NCBI GenBank assembly: GCA_943326315.2
Contig: CALPSU020000131.1
Coordinates: 1 to 7,073 of the forward strand
DNA: 7,073 nucleotides
Direction: 5' to 3'
Source: Chryseobacterium gleum
GTDB lineage: Bacteria > Bacteroidota > Bacteroidia > Flavobacteriales_D > Crocinitomicaceae
Shown: positions 1-5,917 of the stretch, in pieces
Layout of the letters: each line of letters begins with the position of its first letter
Numbering within the stretch: the first letter of the stretch is position 1
Translations under genes and position numbers: made by a program
The notes under the pieces: model-generated
Seen by the model: only the letters and a program-made list of their open reading frames with translations
What the model was told of the DNA's origin: nothing
Databases searched by the model: none

Positions 1-129
1 ATGAGAATATAATGTGGTATCGTGTTGTATAGGTGTAAACTGTTGAGCGAAAATCACTTCAGTCAATATAATACAATATACAATTATTCTAATTCTCATA
101 TTTACTTTTAAAACTCAATATATAATAAC
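1..129. other. AT-rich non-coding stretch at left edge
   Basis: This stretch lies beyond the terminator candidate of the minus-strand lipoprotein gene. No reading frame of useful length is visible; the ATG at position 1 reaches TAA at codon 4. The only structure seen is a short inverted repeat, ATGAGAAT at 1-8 against ATTCTCAT at 92-99, with loosely similar sequence continuing inside both arms (see findings). No tRNA-like fold or transposase remnant was recognised. Confidence 0.5.
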
Positions 130-145
130 CCCGATAGCTATCGGG
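130..145 (-). terminator. Perfect 16-bp palindrome, probable terminator of the lipoprotein gene
   Basis: CCCGATAGCTATCGGG is perfectly self-complementary and is the most GC-rich spot in its surroundings. It begins 8 bp beyond the TAG stop of the minus-strand lipoprotein gene. As RNA it would fold into a 6-bp stem (CCCGAT/ATCGGG) with an AGCT loop. The minus-strand sequence after it is T/A-rich (GGTTATTATATATTGAG) but lacks an uninterrupted U tract. The terminator role is therefore inferred from position and symmetry. It could instead be, or also be, a dispersed intergenic repeat or a protein-binding site. Confidence 0.55.
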
Positions 146-153
146 ACTAATAA

Positions 154-1755
154 CTAATATCTATTTTCAATTTTAAAATCTCCTTTTAATTTTACACCTA
201 AAAAAGCCCCTTCAGGAATCTTAACTTGTCCGTTAATTAATGTCGTAGGCTCAGGCGTATTGAATTCAGAAATAATAGAAACTTTTTTAATCAAATCTAA
301 TTTCGTTATAATCTCTTTAGAAAGAATAAAATGAACCGTTGATATACACGTTTTTACATTTTTAGATACAGTATTCCCAAATAATGAGGATTGAAAAACT
401 TCTGAACCTAAAACTTTAAATAGTACATTACCATCAATATCTAATAAATCTAAAGTGATTTTACCAGACATAGGAAAAGCATTTGTTGCTTGTAAAATTA
501 AATTCCCTGATACTGCATGTGTTTTTTCAGTGTTTTGTTTTAAATTAAAATCAAAACTGTTTTTCAATGTCAACCCATTTAATCCAATTGTTAGTGGCAT
601 TGAAGTCTCCACTTCCACTTTCAATCTACTTGTTGGAAATATTTCATTCCACCCTCCCGAAGAATTTCCCCAAGGATTTAATTGAATAGAATATCCAATC
701 TCTTGTGTCGCCCCTAAATTTTCTAGGTATTGCTCTAAATTACTATTCGAAGCATTAAATTCAAAAACTTTTTCATAATTAGACAACGTCGACCAACTCC
801 CTGTAGCTGGATCTAAATTAAAAGATTCTCCCAATTGAATAGTGCTTTGAGAATTTACTAATAGTGGAACAGAAGTGCCATTTTGATTTATATTTTTAAC
901 TAACGATAAAGTAGTTTTTGCAGGAATTTTCATTCCATTTGTAATAGTAAATTTAAGTCTTGAAGCTGGCAAGTCAATTGTACCTCCTGAAATATTATTC
1001 AATATATCAATTGTACTTTGAGTAGTATCGCTAATAATTTTATCTCCAAAATATCCCCTTGCATAATCAATATTTAACCCTCTAAACTTAATTAATACTT
1101 TCGTAATATCTTGATCAGTCATTGAGGTCGTTATTCCATTAGGATCAGTTGTAACAGAATATTTTGACTGTATAATATTAAAACCTCCACCTGAAACACC
1201 TGTTAACACTATTTCATATCCCGAAATATCTACTGTTGCTTCAATAACTCCAGGATTAGCATTGGTTCCCGCTGGAACGGTGTAGTTTTTCTCATAATCA
1301 ATTCCATTTAAAGATACACCAGGCAATTTCATATTAAAGATAACAGCTGTATTGATTGGGTTTTTTAATGTAATATCCAAAAAACCTTTAGCCAATCTTA
1401 TTTTTTTTAATTCAACACCTGCAACATTCATATTGTGTTCTTCAATTGAATTTACAAAACTAGTTCCAGGTTCAAGAGTGAAATTTGAAAAAGCTATCCC
1501 TAAAGATTTAGAAATTGTTGTGTCTGGAATTTTAACGATATCTACTAAATTAAAATCTAAAATTGTTCTATTATAATTCAATTCATAAAACCCAGAATTT
1601 GAAACAGAAAGCGTTGAATTTTTTACATATTTATCTAAAGAAAGTGTATCATTCACAATTGGAACAGACCAATCAGAATTCCACGTTGTTTTCTTCTTAT
1701 GACAAGAAGTAAACAACAATGAAAAAATAATAAATCCGAAAAATAATTGTTTCAT
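154..1755 (-). CDS. Outer-envelope lipoprotein of unknown function, 533 aa
   Basis: The N-terminus has a short basic start (MKQ), a hydrophobic stretch (residues 4-16) and a lipobox-like end, LLFTSC, so Cys18 should be lipidated after signal peptidase II cleavage. The residues after Cys18 are HKKKTTW: basic, without the acidic residues of the known Bacteroidota surface-export signal. A periplasm-facing location is thus more likely than the cell surface (inference). The rest looks beta-rich: alternating hydrophobic/polar stretches, many Asn, Thr, Ser and Gly, and no further membrane segment. Residues 114-151 (VELKKIRLAKGFLDITLKNP and onwards to SLNG) faintly recall a LEA2-like beta-sandwich, too weak to name. 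A second Cys (470) is isolated. I do not recognise the family. It starts 57 bp downstream of the thiolase stop on the same strand with no convincing promoter between, so it is probably co-transcribed. The ATG start is supported by the signal peptide directly following it. Real gene: very likely; function: unknown. Confidence 0.9.
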   Translation of the reverse strand: MKQLFFGFIIFSLLFTSCHKKKTTWNSDWSVPIVNDTLSLDKYVKNSTLSVSNSGFYELNYNRTILDFNLVDIVKIPDTTISKSLGIAFSNFTLEPGTSFVNSIEEHNMNVAGVELKKIRLAKGFLDITLKNPINTAVIFNMKLPGVSLNGIDYEKNYTVPAGTNANPGVIEATVDISGYEIVLTGVSGGGFNIIQSKYSVTTDPNGITTSMTDQDITKVLIKFRGLNIDYARGYFGDKIISDTTQSTIDILNNISGGTIDLPASRLKFTITNGMKIPAKTTLSLVKNINQNGTSVPLLVNSQSTIQLGESFNLDPATGSWSTLSNYEKVFEFNASNSNLEQYLENLGATQEIGYSIQLNPWGNSSGGWNEIFPTSRLKVEVETSMPLTIGLNGLTLKNSFDFNLKQNTEKTHAVSGNLILQATNAFPMSGKITLDLLDIDGNVLFKVLGSEVFQSSLFGNTVSKNVKTCISTVHFILSKEIITKLDLIKKVSIISEFNTPEPTTLINGQVKIPEGAFLGVKLKGDFKIENRY

Positions 1756-1812
1756 AGAAATCCCTTAGAAGATTACATTAGACGAATATTTCTATTAAAT
1801 AGTTGTCAAAAA

Positions 1813-3021
1813 TTATGCTCTCTCAATAATTGTAGCATAACCTTGTCCAACTCCTATACACATACTCACTAATGCATAACGTTTATTTGTTTTTTGAAGT
1901 TCCAAAGCAGCTGTTAAAAGTATACGAGCACCAGACATGCCAAGCGGGTGACCTAGAGCAATCGCTCCTCCGTTAGGATTAATTCTAGGGTCGTTGTCTG
2001 CAATACCTAATGTTCGAGTACATGCTAAAACTTGAGCTGCAAAAGCTTCATTTAACTCTAAAATATCCATTTGATCTAAAGTTAAGCCCGTACGTTCTAA
2101 TACTTTATTTATAGCATATACAGGCCCAACACCCATTATTCTTGGCTCAACTCCAGCTACAGCAGCACCAACAATACGAGCTAAAGGTTTAAAATTATGT
2201 TTTTTAACAGCTTCTCCTGAAGCTAATAATAATGCTGCTGCTCCATCATTTAAACCAGATGCATTTCCAGCTGTAACCGATCCATCCTTTTTAAAAGCAG
2301 GACGTAATCCAGATAAAGATGCTAATGTTGTTTCTGGTCTTGCGAATTCATCCGTATCAAAAACAATTGAATCTTTTTTCTTTTGAGGTATAATTACAGG
2401 TATAATTTCTTCAACAAATCTTCCAGTTGAAATTGCTTTTGCTGCCTTTTCTTGAGACCAAGCTGAAAATTTATCTTGAGATTCTCTATCAATTCCATAT
2501 TTTTCTACCAAATTTTCGGCAGTCATTCCCATGCTATCAACTCCATAAACTTCTTCTAGTTTTGGATTTATAAATCTCCAACCAAAAGAAGAATCAAACA
2601 TTTGAGCATCTCTACCAAAAGCAGATGATGTTTTGGAAATCACCCAAGGACCACGAGTCATGTGCTCTACTCCACCTGCAATATAAATATCTCCTGCACC
2701 ATCTTTGATAGCACGCATCGCATTTACAGTTGCTGCCATTCCTGAAGCACATAAAATATTTACTGTTTCGGCACCAATCTCAACTGGCAAACCAGCTAAT
2801 AAACCAGCCATTCTTGCAACATTTCGATTATCTTCGCCCGCTTGATTAGCACATCCTAAAATAATTTCTTCTATTAATTTAGGATCTAAATCAGGATGCT
2901 TATCCAACAATCCTTTCAATACAATCGCTGCTAAATCATCGACTCTTACTGGAGATAAAGTTCCTCCAAAATTTCCGATTGCGGTTCTTACGCCGTCTAC
3001 AATAAATACTTCCTTAGACAT
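1813..3021 (-). CDS. Thiolase (acetyl-CoA C-acyltransferase), 3-oxoadipyl-CoA thiolase-like
   Basis: This cytoplasmic enzyme of 402 residues, the usual length for the family, cleaves a 3-oxoacyl-CoA with CoA to acetyl-CoA plus a shortened acyl-CoA, or runs the reverse condensation. All catalytic parts are visible: nucleophile Cys91 in NILCASGMAA, the NEAF loop at 324-327, His358 in GGAIALGHPLGMSGAR, and the general-base Cys388 in CIGVGQG. The segments GCANQAGEDNRNVARMA (56-72), GWRFINP (147-153), YGVDSM (159-164) and TAGNASGLNDGAA (250-262) resemble the PcaF/PaaJ branch (beta-ketoadipate or phenylacetate degradation) more than PhaA-type biosynthetic thiolases. No other aromatic-degradation gene is in the window, and a general fatty-acid thiolase role is equally possible, so I give no symbol. 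It is the first gene of a probable two-gene transcript with the lipoprotein, and it is divergent from the MBL-rhodanese gene. The ATG start sits directly before the conserved VFIVDGVRTAIG strand, so the N-terminus is well placed. Confidence 0.95.
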   Translation of the reverse strand: MSKEVFIVDGVRTAIGNFGGTLSPVRVDDLAAIVLKGLLDKHPDLDPKLIEEIILGCANQAGEDNRNVARMAGLLAGLPVEIGAETVNILCASGMAATVNAMRAIKDGAGDIYIAGGVEHMTRGPWVISKTSSAFGRDAQMFDSSFGWRFINPKLEEVYGVDSMGMTAENLVEKYGIDRESQDKFSAWSQEKAAKAISTGRFVEEIIPVIIPQKKKDSIVFDTDEFARPETTLASLSGLRPAFKKDGSVTAGNASGLNDGAAALLLASGEAVKKHNFKPLARIVGAAVAGVEPRIMGVGPVYAINKVLERTGLTLDQMDILELNEAFAAQVLACTRTLGIADNDPRINPNGGAIALGHPLGMSGARILLTAALELQKTNKRYALVSMCIGVGQGYATIIERA

Positions 3022-3156
3022 ATACAGATTTTAGTGCGCTAAAGATAATGAATTAGATTACAAATCACAGACAGATAAATTACAGATTCAAATTTTCATT
3101 AATCTATTTCACTTATAAACATAACCAAAGTCATTTTTTTTAATTTTCATTTCCTT

Positions 3157-3164
3157 TACATTTG
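3157..3164 (+). promoter_or_regulatory. Candidate -7 promoter element (TACATTTG) for the MBL-rhodanese gene
   Basis: TACATTTG fits the Bacteroidota -7 consensus TAnnTTTG exactly and lies 33 bp before the chosen ATG at 3198, giving a plausible short leader. A matching -33 TTTG at about 19 bp upstream is absent; that region is a T-rich run. The call rests on the -7 match and position alone. Confidence 0.4.
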
Positions 3165-3197
3165 ATTAATTGATTGAAATAATTGAAAATTGACATT

Positions 3198-4613
3198 ATG
3201 AAAGTTGAACAGATTTATACAGGGTGTATAGCACATGCAGCATATTATTTAGAAAATAACGGTGAAGCTGCTATTTTTGATCCTCTACGTGAGGTTGATC
3301 CTTACATTGAAAAAGCTAAAATTGACAATGCAAAGATTAAGTATGTGTTTGAAACTCATTTCCACGCTGATTTTGTAAGTGGTCATTTAGATTTAGCTAA
3401 AAAAACTGGTGCTAAAATTGTTTATGGACCTACAGCTCAACCCAATTTTGAAGCAATTATTGCAGCAGATAATCAAGAATTTAAAGTCGGTAATTATACG
3501 GTTCGAGTATTACATACACCTGGACATACAATGGAAAGTTCGACCTATTTATTGATCGATGAAAATGGAAAAGAGCATGGAATAATTACAGGTGATACTT
3601 TATTTATTGGTGACGTAGGTCGACCTGATTTAGCGCAACACGTTAAAGCAGAATTAACAGAAGAGAAATTGGCAGGATATTTATATGATTCATTGAGAAA
3701 TAAAATAATGCCTTTAGATGACAAATTAATTGTTTATCCAAATCATGGTGCTGGAAGTGCATGTGGAAAGAACATGAGTAAAGAAACTACGGATATTTTA
3801 GGAAACCAGAAAAAGACCAATTATGCTCTAAATCCTGAATTATCTAAACCTGAATTTATTGAAGTTTTATTAAACGGATTAACCTCACCTCCTGCATATT
3901 TCCCTAAAAATGTACTTTTAAATATAAATGGATATGAAAATTTAGACAGTGTTCTATTGAAAGGAAATACCGAAATCAATGTTGACGAATTTGAAACATT
4001 GATTGATCAGAAAGAAATTTTAATCTTGGACTGTAGAAGCTCCGAAGAATTTGCAAATGGGTTTATTCCAAATAGTTTAAATATAGGTTTAGAAAGTAAT
4101 TTTGCTATGTGGGTAGGTGAATTAATCCCAGATATAAACCATAAAATTGCATTAATTTGTCCGCAAGGTAAAGAGAACGAAGCACTAATTAGATTGTCTA
4201 GAATTGGATTTGACAATTCAATTGGATTTTTAAAAGGTGGATTTGACGCATGGAAAAAAGCTGGAAAAATAATCGATACTGTTAATCGAATTACCGCAGA
4301 AGAATTAGAAACTAAAATTAAAAATGAAAGTTTTACTCTTTTTGATGTCCGCAAGAAAAGTGAATTTGATTCAGAACATGTAAAAGGAGCAATCAATATT
4401 CCTTTGAATCAATTTGAAAATAGATTATCGGAATTACCACTTAAAAATCCATTTATTGTTAACTGTGCAGGTGGTTATAGAAGCATGATTGCAGCTTCTA
4501 TTTTAAAAAGACATGGAATTAGCAAATTTGTAGATGTTATTGGAGGAATGAATGCAATAAACAAAACTAAGATTCCAATAACTGAATATGTTTGCCCTAC
4601 AACAATGCTTTAA
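3198..4613 (+). CDS. MBL-fold (persulfide dioxygenase-type) protein with two rhodanese domains
   Basis: This is a 471-residue cytoplasmic enzyme without a signal peptide, probably acting on persulfide or polysulfide sulfur. Residues 1-205 form a metallo-beta-lactamase domain: THFHADFVSGH (His54, His56, Asp58), HTPGHT (His110), TGDTLFIGDVGRPDL (Asp133) and YPNHGAGSACG (His183). The usual HxHxDH has Phe59 for the last His. In ETHE1-type dioxygenases the single iron is held by the equivalents of His54, His110 and Asp133, all present here. A linker (218-253, with PPAYFPKN) leads to rhodanese 1 (about 262-357), whose loop is CPQGKE (Cys321), lacking the usual Arg. Rhodanese 2 (about 365-458) has a complete loop, CAGGYRS, with Cys423. 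The order MBL-Rhod-Rhod matches CstB-like sulfide-detoxification proteins, but no other sulfur gene is in view. I chose ATG 3198 over an in-frame TTG at 3183 because MKVEQIYTGC begins the first conserved strand. No Shine-Dalgarno sequence is visible. Confidence 0.92.
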   Translation: MKVEQIYTGCIAHAAYYLENNGEAAIFDPLREVDPYIEKAKIDNAKIKYVFETHFHADFVSGHLDLAKKTGAKIVYGPTAQPNFEAIIAADNQEFKVGNYTVRVLHTPGHTMESSTYLLIDENGKEHGIITGDTLFIGDVGRPDLAQHVKAELTEEKLAGYLYDSLRNKIMPLDDKLIVYPNHGAGSACGKNMSKETTDILGNQKKTNYALNPELSKPEFIEVLLNGLTSPPAYFPKNVLLNINGYENLDSVLLKGNTEINVDEFETLIDQKEILILDCRSSEEFANGFIPNSLNIGLESNFAMWVGELIPDINHKIALICPQGKENEALIRLSRIGFDNSIGFLKGGFDAWKKAGKIIDTVNRITAEELETKIKNESFTLFDVRKKSEFDSEHVKGAINIPLNQFENRLSELPLKNPFIVNCAGGYRSMIAASILKRHGISKFVDVIGGMNAINKTKIPITEYVCPTTML

Positions 4614-4655
4614 AAAAAAGTTGAACTTAATTTATTTTAGTTATAAAAATCTTAA

Positions 4656-4698
4656 TAATTTTTAGACGTAATTTTTATGTAATTATTAATTTTTAGAC
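4656..4698. repeat. Direct repeats TAATTTTTAGAC upstream of the TPR operon
   Basis: Two identical 12-bp copies, TAATTTTTAGAC, lie at 4656-4667 and 4687-4698, with 31 bp between their starts. A partial copy, TAATTTTTATG, lies between them at 4669-4679. They sit in the gap between the MBL-rhodanese stop and the TPR operon, just upstream of the promoter candidates. They could be binding sites for a regulator or chance similarity in AT-rich DNA. Confidence 0.4.
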
Positions 4699-4750
4699 TA
4701 ATTAAATAAACTGTTGAAAACTTCTTTATAGATAAATGAATTGAACTTTG

Positions 4751-4758
4751 TAGTTTTG
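4751..4758 (+). promoter_or_regulatory. Candidate -7 promoter element (TAGTTTTG) of the TPR operon
   Basis: TAGTTTTG matches TAnnTTTG exactly, 47 bp before the ATG of the TPR gene. The spacing to an upstream TTG is poor (the nearest are at 4741-4743 and 4714-4716). An alternative reading uses TTTG at 4747-4750 as the -33 element with a 20-bp spacer to an imperfect -7, TACTTGGT, at 4771. In that case the palindrome at 4774-4791 would overlap the -7 element. The sequence alone does not decide between them. Confidence 0.4.
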
Positions 4759-4773
4759 GACTGCTATGAATAC

Positions 4774-4791
4774 TTGGTTTATATAAACCAA
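4774..4791. promoter_or_regulatory. 18-bp perfect palindrome in the TPR operon leader, operator candidate
   Basis: TTGGTTTATATAAACCAA is perfectly self-complementary and ends 14 bp before the ATG of the TPR gene. It is followed on the plus strand by A residues rather than T residues, so it does not look like an intrinsic terminator in that direction, and no gene on the minus strand needs one here. A site for a dimeric repressor or activator, or a 5'-UTR hairpin close to the start codon, is more likely. The role is inferred; the symmetry is seen directly. Confidence 0.45.
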
Positions 4792-4805
4792 AAAAACATT
4801 TAACT

Positions 4806-5906
4806 ATGAAAATGAAAAATCATTTTTTACTCCATGTTACATTTCTTGTAACTTTTACTTCTGTTGCACAATTAGAAGAATTAACTCCATCAGAGATTGC
4901 ATATAGAGACTCTATTTCAGCTCTAAATATTAAAAACGAGGCTACTGCACAAAGCCAAGAATTTTACAATAAGGGAATTCAACTTTTTGGAGAAAAAAAA
5001 ATAAAAGAATCTATTGATCAGTTCTCAAAATCTGTATCCTTGGATCCTAATTTCACTGCTGCATATTATAACAAAGGAGTGGCGGAAAATGAAGATGGTA
5101 ATTTTAAGGATGCTTCGAAAACATTAGATAAATTAATCGAAATTGATCCTAATTATTCCAAAGCCTATTTCCAAAGAGCAAGAGCTTTACAAGGTTCAAA
5201 CGATTATTTAAGAGCTGAAAAAGATTACGAAAAATCTATTCAATTGGATCCGAAAAACCCTAAAGCTTACTACAATTACGGTACATTAAAATTCCTACAA
5301 ATTGACTATCCTGAAGCAATAAAATACTTCACAAAAGCAATTGAATTGGATCCAAATTTCGCATTCGCCTATAACGATAGAGGAAGTTGTCATAGAATGA
5401 TGGTAAATTATCCAAAAGCGATTTTAGATTATGAAGAAGCTTCTAAAAAAAATCCTAAATTGGCCTTTGTTATAAACAATATTGGAACTACCAAAAAGAA
5501 AATGAAGGATTATGTAGGAGCAATGACAGCTTTCAATAAAGCAATTTCGATTGATCCAAATTATGCGACAGCCTATAACAATAGAGGTGTTTCACAATTG
5601 GAGCAAGGGAAAATTGAAGATGCAAAAAAAGATTTTGAAAAGGCTTTACAGCTAAATCCAAAATATGCTGCTGCATCTGATAATTTAAGCGCAATTTTCT
5701 TTAAACAAAAAGATTATAAAAAAGCCTTTGATTTTGCAAATAATGCAATAACTTTTGATTCTTTATATGCAGGAGCTTATGTAAATAGAGGAATTGCAAA
5801 AGAAATGCTACGAGATATGGAGGGCGCTTGTAACGATTGGCATAAAGCTGAAGAATTAGGTGCCGAATTAGGTAAAAAGTATCATTCTGAAAATTGTAAC
5901 AACTAA
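4806..5906 (+). CDS. Exported TPR-repeat protein with nine tandem TPRs
   Basis: The 366-residue protein begins with a signal peptide (hydrophobic residues 7-20, cleavage likely next to VAQ at 20-22, no lipobox), so it should be periplasmic. A short polar linker (23-49) precedes nine tetratricopeptide repeats in unbroken 34-residue phase starting at 50, 84, 118, 152, 186, 220, 254, 288 and 322. Most carry the canonical pattern AYxNxG at the start and AI-LDPNF/Y at the end, and such superhelices bind other proteins. The C-terminal tail (340-366) has Cys342 and Cys364 and the motif GACNDWHKAEELG, a common ending of Bacteroidota TPR proteins. The next gene starts 11 bp after the stop and also encodes an exported TPR-containing protein, so the two are an operon and may form one envelope complex. 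No specific family name can be given. The ATG is fixed by the signal peptide; an internal Met at codon 3 is the only alternative. Confidence 0.93.
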   Translation: MKMKNHFLLHVTFLVTFTSVAQLEELTPSEIAYRDSISALNIKNEATAQSQEFYNKGIQLFGEKKIKESIDQFSKSVSLDPNFTAAYYNKGVAENEDGNFKDASKTLDKLIEIDPNYSKAYFQRARALQGSNDYLRAEKDYEKSIQLDPKNPKAYYNYGTLKFLQIDYPEAIKYFTKAIELDPNFAFAYNDRGSCHRMMVNYPKAILDYEEASKKNPKLAFVINNIGTTKKKMKDYVGAMTAFNKAISIDPNYATAYNNRGVSQLEQGKIEDAKKDFEKALQLNPKYAAASDNLSAIFFKQKDYKKAFDFANNAITFDSLYAGAYVNRGIAKEMLRDMEGACNDWHKAEELGAELGKKYHSENCNN

Positions 5907-5917
5907 ATCGATATCCC

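Noticed and set aside
455..685. Plus-strand frames inside the lipoprotein gene (455-685 and 1352-1576)
   Set aside because: Both lie opposite a long frame with a proper lipoprotein signal; they have no start context or domain.
3030..3043. TTTAG-TGCG-CTAAA inverted repeat in the thiolase leader
   Set aside because: Only a 5-bp AT-rich stem; too short to claim a regulatory hairpin.
3040..3064. Minus-strand promoter for the thiolase: TATCTTTA (3040-3047) with TTTG (3061-3064)
   Set aside because: The -7 match misses the final G and the spacer is only 13 bp instead of about 19, so I do not list it as a promoter, although a promoter must lie in this gap.
3183..3197. TTG start at 3183 adding five residues to the MBL-rhodanese protein
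   Set aside because: The ATG at 3198 starts directly at the conserved first strand (MKVEQIYTGC), and the added residues have no support.
4007..4396. Minus-strand open frame of 129 codons inside the MBL-rhodanese gene
   Set aside because: It lies wholly opposite the conserved rhodanese coding sequence and shows no recognisable domain; a shadow frame.
4620..4650. Terminator after the MBL-rhodanese gene
   Set aside because: Only a 5-bp A/T stem (ATTTT/AAAAT, near 4634-4650) is visible, with no GC stem or U tract.
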